Positions 31,350 through 39,516 of a stretch of 46,805 nucleotides of DNA are shown piece after piece. How positions within the stretch are numbered: position 1 is the stretch's first letter; each line of letters opens with the position of its first letter. The position numbers and the translations under genes are program-made. Below the pieces are notes generated by a model. That model saw nothing but the letters and a program-made list of their open reading frames with translations, searched no databases and had not been told where the DNA came from. This DNA comes from Lachnospiraceae bacterium Zagget2 (lineage in GTDB: Bacteria > Bacillota > Clostridia > Lachnospirales > Lachnospiraceae): NCBI GenBank assembly GCA_001941045.1, contig MSHD01000019.1, positions 3,560 to 50,364 on the forward strand, written 5' to 3'.

Positions 31350-33845
31350 ATGAAGAGAAAGATTATTCAGTATATTACGATCGTGCTGGCTTTTCTGGCG
31401 GGGGCGGCGTTCATGGGTTATACGACGCATATGGGAAATCGCGATATGACAGGGACGATGGCTTCCGCGACGCTGCCGGTCGCTTATGAGGAGATAAACG
31501 GACAGCTCTGCAACGAGATGCACGGCTACGTGGATGGGATGGACGGCAGCTACATGAAGGACGCGGTTATCGGCGTCTCCGGAGATCATCTTCTTAATCT
31601 TGCAATTGAGAAATATAATGCGCAGATAGTAGCTGTTTCCTATGAGATAAGGACTCTGGATATGGAGCGCCTGATTCAGAATGGGACGGGATTCGAGACA
31701 GAGGACGACGGGCAGTATGTGCGCTTTACGGTGGAGCTGCGCGACCTGCTGGACCAGGGGGAGCAGTATCTCCTGATCCTGATCGTGCAGACGGATACGC
31801 AGGAGCAGGTGTATTATTATTCTCCGCTGACATATCTGGGTGAAAACTACATGCAGGAGTGTCTGGATTTTGCGCTGGCATTCCACGAAGTCACGGTACA
31901 GAAGGATACGGACAGCGCTTATCTGAGCTATCTGGAGCCGAATGGAACCATGTCGGGCGACAGCCTCGGCTATGTCAATATTCACTCGCGCTCCGGCCCG
32001 ATCACCTGGGGAGACGTGAATATCCGCCAGACCGGGGAGACGCAGATTACCTGGACGGAGGTCGGTACGAGCGTCTGCTCGATTGTGATGGACTATGAGG
32101 TGGAGAATACCGATACCGGTGAGATCTATCAGGTGCGGGAGGCGATCCGGATGCGCTACACCTCCTCGCGTATGTATCTGCTTGCCTATGAGCGGACGGC
32201 AGACACCGTGTTTGAGGTCGGGACGCAGCTGGTGGAGGATGCGCAGATTTCCTTTGGCATTCAGAGCGGAGAGCTGAACTACCTGAAAAATGAGGAGGAA
32301 AATGTCGTCGCTTTCGTGCAGCAGGGGCAGCTCTGGGTCTATGACTTCGGACAGAACCGTCTGAGTCTGGTGTATGGCTTTGCCGACGGAGAAGATGAAA
32401 GAGGTCTCTACGATGCCCATGATTTCCGGATCTTAAGCGTAGACGAGTCCGGGAGCATGGATTTCCTTGTCTATGGTTATATGAACCGCGGGAACTATGA
32501 GGGGCGCTGCGGGATCCTGCTGTGCAGCTACGATGCGCTGCTTAACACGGTCGAAGAACGGTTTTTCATCGGGTCGGACCGGCCTTATGAGACACTGAAG
32601 GAAGAGATCGGGCAGCTTGCCATGGTGAGTCCGGATGATATTGCCTGGCTCTCCTATAAGGGAATGATTCTGCAGATCGACCTTGCGGATCTTTCTGTAG
32701 AAATTCTGGCGGAGAATGTTTCTGAGGGCAGTATTCAGGTATCGGACGACGGGACGCTGGCAGCCTGGACGAATGAGGAGGAGACGGAGATCTGCATTCT
32801 CAATATGTCGACGGGGAACAGCAGCCGGATACAGGCGGACGACGGTGAGAAGCTGCGGGCGCTCGGCTTTATGGAGGAGGATTTCATCTACGGTACGGCG
32901 CGCGAGAGCGATATCTGTTACGATGAGGCGGGGCAGGTGACTTTCCCGATGTACCGGGTGATCATCATTGCGCAGAACGGAAGCGAGATGCGTGAGTTTG
33001 ACTACTCCTCCATGGGAAAATATGTGACGGAGATCTCGATTGTGGAGAATCGGATCGACTTAAGCTGTGTGGAAAAAGACGAGGGGGGCAGCTACGTGGA
33101 GGCTCTTCCGGAGCCGATCACTTACACGGCGGAGACTACAGAGGAAGCGCTGAGCCTTCAGACTGTCTATGACGATGTAAAACGAAATGAATACTATCTG
33201 AGTTATACGGGTACGATAAAATCGGGTTCCATGAAGGAACCCTCCGTGAAGCTGGTGCTGTATGAGGACAGCAGGGAGCCTGCGTATGAGCCGGAGGGAG
33301 CAGAACTCTATCTGGCCTGCAGCTTTGATGGGAAGGTGACCGGCTATGAGACGCTCTCGGAGGCGGTCCAGTCCGCTTATGACAGTATGGGTTCTGTCTG
33401 GCAGGGAGAGATTCGGTTCTGGAAGCGCGGCACGACGCAGACGAGGGTCACACTGGACGGTTTTGACGGAGAGGATGAGATCGCCGGAGACAGCGCGCTT
33501 CAGAAGTGTCTGCAGCGGCTACTGAAGCAGGAGCAGAACTACATGGATGTCAGCGCCTGCCGCAGCGTCGGCATGTCGGTGTGTGAGATCTGTGAGCAGG
33601 AGTTTGGTCAGAACGCATGTATTCTGCCGGGCTGCACGCTTGAGATGGCGCTGTGGTATGTGGATCAGGGCGCGCCGGTGCTTGTCATTACGGGGGATGA
33701 GGATGCGCTGCTGATTGTAGGCTATGATACGAGCAATATTGTCTGCTGGAATCCGGCTTCATCGGAATTGCAGACGATGGGGCGCACGGACAGTGCGACG
33801 CAGTTCGAGGAAGCGGGAAATCTGTTCTTTACATTTATTCCATAA
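31350..33845 (+). CDS. Large secreted or membrane-anchored protein with a C39-peptidase-like C-terminus
   Basis: I do not recognise a named family for the full 831-residue protein. One N-terminal hydrophobic helix (IIQYITIVLAFLAGAAFMGY) should act as an anchor or uncleaved signal, placing the rest outside. The middle (about 250-600) is rich in short beta repeats such as VAFVQQGQLWVYDFGQNRLS and IQVSDDGTLAAWTNEEETE, suggesting a beta-propeller-like sensor. The C-terminal 150 residues resemble a papain-like C39 fold (GCTLEMALWYVDQGAPVLVI, then LLIVGYDTSNIVCWNP). The histidine expected before the last strand is replaced by aspartate/alanine, so it may be inactive. Start at 31350; the upstream reading crosses the leader hairpin. 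Confidence 0.75.
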   Translation: MKRKIIQYITIVLAFLAGAAFMGYTTHMGNRDMTGTMASATLPVAYEEINGQLCNEMHGYVDGMDGSYMKDAVIGVSGDHLLNLAIEKYNAQIVAVSYEIRTLDMERLIQNGTGFETEDDGQYVRFTVELRDLLDQGEQYLLILIVQTDTQEQVYYYSPLTYLGENYMQECLDFALAFHEVTVQKDTDSAYLSYLEPNGTMSGDSLGYVNIHSRSGPITWGDVNIRQTGETQITWTEVGTSVCSIVMDYEVENTDTGEIYQVREAIRMRYTSSRMYLLAYERTADTVFEVGTQLVEDAQISFGIQSGELNYLKNEEENVVAFVQQGQLWVYDFGQNRLSLVYGFADGEDERGLYDAHDFRILSVDESGSMDFLVYGYMNRGNYEGRCGILLCSYDALLNTVEERFFIGSDRPYETLKEEIGQLAMVSPDDIAWLSYKGMILQIDLADLSVEILAENVSEGSIQVSDDGTLAAWTNEEETEICILNMSTGNSSRIQADDGEKLRALGFMEEDFIYGTARESDICYDEAGQVTFPMYRVIIIAQNGSEMREFDYSSMGKYVTEISIVENRIDLSCVEKDEGGSYVEALPEPITYTAETTEEALSLQTVYDDVKRNEYYLSYTGTIKSGSMKEPSVKLVLYEDSREPAYEPEGAELYLACSFDGKVTGYETLSEAVQSAYDSMGSVWQGEIRFWKRGTTQTRVTLDGFDGEDEIAGDSALQKCLQRLLKQEQNYMDVSACRSVGMSVCEICEQEFGQNACILPGCTLEMALWYVDQGAPVLVITGDEDALLIVGYDTSNIVCWNPASSELQTMGRTDSATQFEEAGNLFFTFIP

Positions 33846-33861
33846 AGGAGCGATGAAATCG

Positions 33862-34980
33862 ATGGACGGTAGAATTCAGACGCTGGCCGATGGCCTGGTG
33901 AACTATTCCTGCCGGGTAGGGCAGGGTGATAAGGTATATATCCATTATACAGGTGCGGCCACGCGGGAGCTCGCGAAGGAGCTGGTGCGCGCGGTGTATC
34001 GCGCGGGCGGTCTGCCCTTTGTCCACTATACAGACCCGCAGCTGCAGCGCGCGCAGATTCTGGAGTGCACAAAGGAGCAGATGGAGCTGATGGCGGAGGT
34101 CGACAGCCTGGAGATGTCGCAGATGGACTGCTATATCGGCGTACGCGGCAGTGATAATATTTCTGAACTCTCGGATGTGCCCGCGGAGCGCATGGCTCTC
34201 TATGAGAAATATTATGCGACGCCGGTGCACCACGGCATCCGCGTGCCGAAGACCCGCTGGGTCGTGCTCCGCTATCCCAATGACGCGATGGCGCAGCTCT
34301 CCGGCATGAGCACGGAGGCCTTCGAGGACTTTTATTTCCGGGTGTGCTGTCTCGACTACAGCCGGATGGCGCAGGCACAGCAGGCGCTTGTGAAGAAGAT
34401 GGAGGAGACGGATCAGGTGCGGATTCTTGCGCCGGGGACAGACCTGACTTTTTCGATCAGAGGAATCCCGGCCGTGCCCTGCTGCGGCCTGCGCAATATC
34501 CCGGACGGCGAGGTCTACACGGCGCCGGTCCGCGATTCGGTGAACGGGACGATCCGTTACAATGCGCCTTCCATTTATCAGGGATTCACTTTTGAGAATG
34601 TCGCTCTGACTTTTGAGAACGGGAAGATCGTGAATGTGGAGGCGAATGACACGGCCCGCGCGAACGAGGTCTTCGATACGGACGAGGGCGCGCGTTATAT
34701 CGGCGAATTTGCACTGGGAGTCAATCCGCTGATCCTGCAGCCGATGAAGGATATTCTGTTTGATGAGAAGATCACAGGTTCGCTCCACTTCACGCCGGGC
34801 AACTGCTATGACGCGGCTCCGAATGGAAATCATTCCTCGATTCACTGGGATCTCGTGCAGATCCAGCGGCCGGAGTACGGCGGCGGGGAGATCTGGTTTG
34901 ACGGCGAACTGATAAGGAAGGACGGGCGTTTTGTCGCGGAGGAGCTTGCCTGTCTGAATCCGGAAAATCTGGTGGGATAA
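33862..34980 (+). CDS. M29-family metallo-aminopeptidase
   Basis: This 372-residue cytoplasmic enzyme removes N-terminal amino acids from peptides using two metal ions. M29 features are the N-terminal domain with VGQGDKVYIHYTGAATRELA, the catalytic core LAPGTDLTFSI, NIPDGEVYTAPVRDSVNG (metal-binding Glu), DEGARYIGEFALGVNP (Glu), and LHFTPGNCYDAAPNGNHSS followed by IHWDLV (metal-binding His and Asp). ATG at 33853 is only two bases from AAAGGAG; ATG at 33862 has an 11-base spacing and is preferred. It follows the 831-residue protein closely and may be co-transcribed with it. A strong terminator follows. Confidence 0.92.
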   Translation: MDGRIQTLADGLVNYSCRVGQGDKVYIHYTGAATRELAKELVRAVYRAGGLPFVHYTDPQLQRAQILECTKEQMELMAEVDSLEMSQMDCYIGVRGSDNISELSDVPAERMALYEKYYATPVHHGIRVPKTRWVVLRYPNDAMAQLSGMSTEAFEDFYFRVCCLDYSRMAQAQQALVKKMEETDQVRILAPGTDLTFSIRGIPAVPCCGLRNIPDGEVYTAPVRDSVNGTIRYNAPSIYQGFTFENVALTFENGKIVNVEANDTARANEVFDTDEGARYIGEFALGVNPLILQPMKDILFDEKITGSLHFTPGNCYDAAPNGNHSSIHWDLVQIQRPEYGGGEIWFDGELIRKDGRFVAEELACLNPENLVG

Positions 34981-34986
34981 AGGGTC

Positions 34987-35015
34987 TTGCTTTTCTATGG
35001 GACTGATTGTATAAT
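34987..35015 (+). promoter_or_regulatory. Promoter of the aconitase-family gene, embedded in the preceding terminator
   Basis: TTGCTT (34987-34992), 17 bases, then a perfect TATAAT (35010-35015). The -10 box spans the top of the terminator hairpin of the aminopeptidase gene, so one stretch does both jobs. Confidence 0.75.
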
Positions 35016-35036
35016 TGTATACAATCAGTCCTTTTT
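35000..35036 (+). terminator. Intrinsic terminator after the M29 aminopeptidase gene
   Basis: GGACTGATTGTATA (35000-35013) and TATACAATCAGTCC (35018-35031) form a perfect 14-bp stem with an ATTG loop, followed by TTTTT. The same bases hold the next gene's -10 box. Confidence 0.93.
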
Positions 35037-35052
35037 AAATATGGAGGTATGT

Positions 35053-37341
35053 ATGATCAGACTATACGATGGCGGCGCCTACGTTCTGAATGGGACAGAG
35101 GTGATCGCCGATACAGAGGAAGGGCGCGCAGCGCTGGCGGCGAAGCTGGGAGCAGTGCCCTCGAAGGAGGAGACCAGAAAGCAGACGATCGCCTACGGGA
35201 TTCTGAAGTCGCACAACACATCCGGAGATATGGAGAATCTCAAGATTCGCTTTGACAAGCTGACGTCCCATGACATCACCTTTGTGGGGATCATTCAGAC
35301 AGCGCGGGCTTCCGGCCTTGAGAAGTTCCCGATGCCCTATGTATTGACGAACTGTCACAACAGCCTGTGCGCGGTCGGCGGAACGATCAATGAGGATGAC
35401 CACATGTTTGGCCTGAGCTGTGCGAAGCGCTACGGCGGCATCTATGTACCGCCTCATCAGGCGGTTATTCATCAGTATGCGCGGGAGATGCTCGCCGCGG
35501 GGGGAAAGATGATTCTCGGCTCCGACAGCCACACCCGCTATGGCGCGCTCGGCACGATGGCAGTGGGCGAGGGCGGCCCGGAGCTGGTGAAACAGCTGCT
35601 GAATCAGACCTATGATATTCCGATGCCGGAGGTGGTCGGCGTACATCTGACAGGATGTCCGGCAAAAGGCGTCGGTCCGCAGGACGTTGCGCTGGCGATC
35701 GTAGGCGCGGTGTTCGAACGCGGCTATGTGAACAACAAGGTCATGGAGTTCTTCGGAGACGGCGTTGCGAACCTGAGCGCCGATTTCCGCATCGGCGTCG
35801 ATGTCATGACGACGGAGACAACCTGCCTTTCCTCGATCTGGAAGACCGATGAGAAGATCGAAGAATTTTATGAAATTCATGGCAGACGCGGAGATTATGT
35901 CGAGCTGAATCCGGGAGCGGTCGTTTACTACGACGGCATGATCGAGATTGACCTCTCGGCGGTTCGCCCGATGATCGCGATGCCCTTCCATCCGAGCAAT
36001 ACTTATACGATCGAAGAGCTGAATGCAAATCTTGACGATATCCTGGCGGACTGCGAGGCGAGAGCCCGCGTGAGCCTGGGCGATCAGGTCCCCTTCTCGC
36101 TGCGCGATAAGGTGCGTGGCGGAAAGCTCTACGTCGACCAGGGCATCATCGCCGGATGCGCGGGCGGCGGTTTCGAGAATATCTGCGCGGCAGCGGATAT
36201 TCTGGAGGGAAAGAGCATCGGCGCGGATGAGTTTACCCTGAGCGTCTATCCGGCGTCCATGCCGATCTATATGGAGCTCATTAAAAACGGTTCCGCTGCC
36301 AGACTGATGCAGACCGGTGCGGTGCTGAAGACTGCTTTCTGCGGTCCCTGCTTCGGCGCGGGTGATACGCCGTCGAACAATGGCTTCAGTATCCGGCATT
36401 CTACGCGGAATTTCCCGAACCGCGAGGGTTCAAAGCTGCAGAACGGGCAGATCGCCTCTGTGGCGCTGATGGACGCGCGCTCCATCGCGGCGACCGCGGC
36501 GAATAAGGGATATCTGACTGCGGCGACCGAGCTTGACGTGGAGTACCGCGGTCAGAAGTATGTGTTTGATCAGAAAATTTATGAAAATCGCGTCTTTGAC
36601 AGCAAGGGAGTCGCGGATCCGACGGTGCCGATTCATCTCGGTCCGAATATCAAGGACTGGCCGGCGATGAGCCCTCTTCCGGAGTATCTCGTGCTGAAGC
36701 TTGTGTCTGAGATTCACGATCCGGTGACGACGACCGATGAGCTGATTCCGTCGGGAGAGACCTCGTCTTACCGCTCAAATCCGCTGGGTCTTGCCGAGTT
36801 TACATTGTCCAGAAAAGACCCGGCCTATGTAGGCAGGGCGAAGGAGATCCAGAAGGCGCAGAAGGCGATTGAGGCCGGAAGCTGCCCGCTGGAGGCTGTG
36901 CCGGAGCTGAAGGAGGTATTCGATGCGATTCACACGCAGTATCCGGAGGTCGGCAAGGGCAATGTCGGCGTCGGCAGTACGATCTTTGCGGTGAAACCGG
37001 GAGACGGTTCTGCCAGGGAGCAGGCGGCCTCCTGCCAGAAGGTGCTCGGCGGCTGGGCGAACATCGCACACAGCTATGCCACAAAGCGCTATCGCTCGAA
37101 CCTCATCAACTGGGGCATGCTGCCCTTCCTGATCGACGAGGGCGAGCTGCCTTTCACGAACGGCGACTATCTCTTTGTGCCGCACATCACGCAGGTTGTA
37201 CAGAGAGGGGACACGCAGGTGAAGGCGTACGTCGTGAAGGATGGCGCGCTGCAGGAGTTCACTTTGAAGCTTGGCGAGATGACCGCCGACGAGCGGGAGA
37301 TCATCCTGAAGGGCTGTCTGATCAATTATAATAGGGTATAA
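35053..37341 (+). CDS. Aconitase-family hydratase
   Basis: This 762-residue iron-sulfur hydratase has the aconitase superfamily fold in a single chain. Visible landmarks are [14 protein letters not shown] near residue 100, [34 protein letters not shown], the cluster cysteines of [40 protein letters not shown] (as in the aconitase RNF.GR region), and the C-terminal swivelling domain with [20 protein letters not shown]. It is closest to the large-bacterial 'hydratase' group rather than AcnA/AcnB. Its substrate may be aconitate/citrate or another hydroxy acid. No citrate synthase or isocitrate dehydrogenase is nearby. The start at 35053 has GGAGG; an upstream reading crosses the promoter. Confidence 0.88.
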   Translation: MIRLYDGGAYVLNGTEVIADTEEGRAALAAKLGAVPSKEETRKQTIAYGILKSHNTSGDMENLKIRFDKLTSHDITFVGIIQTARASGLEKFPMPYVLTNCHNSLCAVGGTINEDDHMFGLSCAKRYGGIYVPPHQAVIHQYAREMLAAGGKMILGSDSHTRYGALGTMAVGEGGPELVKQLLNQTYDIPMPEVVGVHLTGCPAKGVGPQDVALAIVGAVFERGYVNNKVMEFFGDGVANLSADFRIGVDVMTTETTCLSSIWKTDEKIEEFYEIHGRRGDYVELNPGAVVYYDGMIEIDLSAVRPMIAMPFHPSNTYTIEELNANLDDILADCEARARVSLGDQVPFSLRDKVRGGKLYVDQGIIAGCAGGGFENICAAADILEGKSIGADEFTLSVYPASMPIYMELIKNGSAARLMQTGAVLKTAFCGPCFGAGDTPSNNGFSIRHSTRNFPNREGSKLQNGQIASVALMDARSIAATAANKGYLTAATELDVEYRGQKYVFDQKIYENRVFDSKGVADPTVPIHLGPNIKDWPAMSPLPEYLVLKLVSEIHDPVTTTDELIPSGETSSYRSNPLGLAEFTLSRKDPAYVGRAKEIQKAQKAIEAGSCPLEAVPELKEVFDAIHTQYPEVGKGNVGVGSTIFAVKPGDGSAREQAASCQKVLGGWANIAHSYATKRYRSNLINWGMLPFLIDEGELPFTNGDYLFVPHITQVVQRGDTQVKAYVVKDGALQEFTLKLGEMTADEREIILKGCLINYNRV

Positions 37342-37355
37342 AGGATAAGAAGCAT

Positions 37356-37384
37356 AAGGGCGGGGATTTATTCCCTGCCCTTTT
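37356..37384. terminator. Terminator between the hydratase and the convergent kinase gene
   Basis: AAGGGCGGGGA (37356-37366) pairs with TCCCTGCCCTT (37372-37382) with one internal mismatch, followed by TT. The right arm overlaps the last codons of the kinase gene on the other strand. Confidence 0.75.
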
Positions 37385-38804
37385 CTGCGGATTTGCTTAA
37401 AGAAAAGATGAATTCTGTGCCGACGCCCTCTGTACTGACGACATTGATATTCTCCTCGTGCATCTGGATGATTTCCCGCACAATGGAAAGTCCGAGGCCC
37501 GTGCCCTTTTTGTCCTTGCCGCGGGAGAGGTCGGTCTTATAGAAGCGCTCCCAGATCTTTTTCAGGCTGTCGCGCGGGATGCCGATGCCGGTGTCGCGGA
37601 CGGAGACGAAGACTTTTTCATAGCGCGTGGTTGTCTCGATCGTGATCGTGGAGTCCGGGTTGCTGAATTTGATCGCGTTGTCGATCAGATTGTACATGAC
37701 CTGCTGGATCTTTCCCATGTCCGCATAGACGGAGGTGTGCCAGTCGGAGAAGAGAAGGTCGATGGAGATATGCTTCGCCGTGCAGGTGCCTTCAAAGGTG
37801 GCTGCGGTATCGCGGATCAGTGTGTTGATGTCGAAATCAGTTTTCTCGAGGCGCCCGAGGCTCGAATCCATCGAGTTCAGCGTGAGAAGGCTGCTCGTCA
37901 GATTTGTCAGGCGGTCCGTCTCGCGCAGGACGATGTTCAGATATTTCTCCTGAAGTTCCGGCGGAATGGTGCCGTCCAGTATCGCCTCGATATAGCCTTT
38001 GATCGAGGTGAGCGGCGAGCGGAAATCGTGCGATACATTGGAAATCATTTTTCGTTGATCGTCATCGGAGTCGCGCAGTGCCTTTGCCATGAAATCCATC
38101 ACACGGGAAATATAGCCGATCTCATCGCTGCGTTCCATGGCGACCGGAGTCTCAAAATTTCCGGAGGCGTATTCGGAGGAAGTTTTCCGGAGTTTCTGCA
38201 GCGGGCGGCAGGTGGTGAACCAGAGGAAAAGCGCGAACAGGAATACAAGAACCATCAGCAGGATAAGCGTGATATAGTAGGCCTGCAGATAGGATTCCTT
38301 TTCACTGATCAGTTCAGACATGGACTGATGGATGGCGATGTATCCGCGTACATGATAATTATGGGAGACCGGTATGAGGACACTTAAGGTCTGTTCTTTA
38401 AACATTCCGAAAAAATCACCGGTCATATAGTAAGTCCCGCTCGGGAGAACGGAGCTGAATTCGGAGATCGCCTGGCGCATGTCCGTGGTGTAGGTCCCGG
38501 AGGAGTCAAGGACGATTTCTCCGTCCGTGTTGATCAGCCAGATCTGCGCGTCGAGGTAGACGCTTAAGCCTTTGATCTGTGTCCGTACGCTTGAGAGCGT
38601 CTGGCTGTTGTCCTCCTCGTTGAAATAGGAGCCGACATACTGGCTGGACATGTAGAGTCCCTCCTGATAGAACGCGTAAGCCTTTTCCTTTACGAGTCTT
38701 TGCAGGAGCAGAGTCGAAGTCGCGGTTGAGATGAGCAGGAAGGCACATACCGCCAGGGCCGCGAAGGAAAATATATATTTTTTCGCCAACGAAAAACGCA
38801 TCAT
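37368..38804 (-). CDS. Two-component sensor histidine kinase
   Basis: This 478-residue membrane kinase senses an external signal and phosphorylates the paired response regulator. It has an N-terminal helix (YIFSFAALAVCAFLLISTAT), an extracellular domain of about 130 residues (YFNEEDNSQTLSSVRTQIKG), a second membrane helix near residues 170-195, a HAMP domain (CRPLQKLRKTSSEYASGNFE) and HisKA with the phospho-acceptor in NVSHDFRSPLTSIKGY. The ATPase domain follows with NLIDNAIKFS (N box), RDTGIGI (G1), FYKTDLSR and KGTGLGLSIVREI (G2). Its ATG overlaps the response-regulator stop (ATGA), so they are coupled. The stimulus is unknown. Confidence 0.95.
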   Translation of the reverse strand: MMRFSLAKKYIFSFAALAVCAFLLISTATSTLLLQRLVKEKAYAFYQEGLYMSSQYVGSYFNEEDNSQTLSSVRTQIKGLSVYLDAQIWLINTDGEIVLDSSGTYTTDMRQAISEFSSVLPSGTYYMTGDFFGMFKEQTLSVLIPVSHNYHVRGYIAIHQSMSELISEKESYLQAYYITLILLMVLVFLFALFLWFTTCRPLQKLRKTSSEYASGNFETPVAMERSDEIGYISRVMDFMAKALRDSDDDQRKMISNVSHDFRSPLTSIKGYIEAILDGTIPPELQEKYLNIVLRETDRLTNLTSSLLTLNSMDSSLGRLEKTDFDINTLIRDTAATFEGTCTAKHISIDLLFSDWHTSVYADMGKIQQVMYNLIDNAIKFSNPDSTITIETTTRYEKVFVSVRDTGIGIPRDSLKKIWERFYKTDLSRGKDKKGTGLGLSIVREIIQMHEENINVVSTEGVGTEFIFSLSKSAEKGRE

Positions 38805-39496
38805 TTTACCTCAAATTTGTAGCCGACGCTCCAGACGGTCGCCAGCCGCCACGCCTCGTGGTCCTTGATCTTTTCGCGCAGGCGTTTGATATGGACATCG
38901 ACCGTCCGGTCGCTGACATACTCATAACCCCAGATGTGGTCAAGCAGCTGCTCGCGCGTGAAAACCTGATTGGGCGAGGAGGCGAGGAAGTAGAGAAGCT
39001 CCAGCTCTTTCGGCGGCATGTCGACCGGCTTTCCCTTATAAATAACGGAGTAGTTGGTCATGTTGATGATGAGATCCGGGTATTCGACAATCTTCTGGAC
39101 ATCGGGCTCCGGTTCCGGGCGCGAAGGCTGGAAGCGCCGCAGCACTGCCTTGACCCGTGCGACGAGTTCCTTGGAGTCGAAGGGTTTGATCATGTAGTCG
39201 TCCGCACCGAGCTCCAGTCCGAGTACCTTGTCGAAGATCTCTCCTTTGGCCGAGAGCATGATGATCGGCGTATCGGAGTGGCTGCGGATCTCGCGGCAGA
39301 CCTGATAGCCGTCGATTCCCGGCAGCATCAGATCAAGGAGGATCAGATTTGGATGAAAGCTTTCGAACAGCTTGAGCGCACGCTCTCCGTCCTCTGCGAT
39401 CTCCACCTCATAAAATTCTTTCGTCAGGTACAGGGAAATCAGCTCCGCAATGTTCGCGTCGTCATCTACTACTAATATTTTCTGCCTCGAAGCCAT
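38801..39496 (-). CDS. OmpR/PhoB-family response regulator
   Basis: This 231-residue DNA-binding response regulator is the partner of the adjacent kinase. The receiver domain has the acidic pair in LVVDDDANIAEL, the phospho-acceptor in LLDLMLPGIDGYQ near residue 55, the conserved Ser/Lys of MLSAKGE near 83 and a helix ELGADDYMIKPFDSKELVARV. The C-terminal winged-helix domain ends in ...FTREQLLDHIWGYEYVSDRTVDVHIKRLREKI. It is the first gene of the pair; its start has a weak ribosome-binding site in GAGGAGAA. Target genes are not known. mutS2 lies upstream on the same strand. Confidence 0.95.
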   Translation of the reverse strand: MASRQKILVVDDDANIAELISLYLTKEFYEVEIAEDGERALKLFESFHPNLILLDLMLPGIDGYQVCREIRSHSDTPIIMLSAKGEIFDKVLGLELGADDYMIKPFDSKELVARVKAVLRRFQPSRPEPEPDVQKIVEYPDLIINMTNYSVIYKGKPVDMPPKELELLYFLASSPNQVFTREQLLDHIWGYEYVSDRTVDVHIKRLREKIKDHEAWRLATVWSVGYKFEVK

Positions 39497-39516
39497 GGTA
39501 TTTTCTCCTCGTCTTT

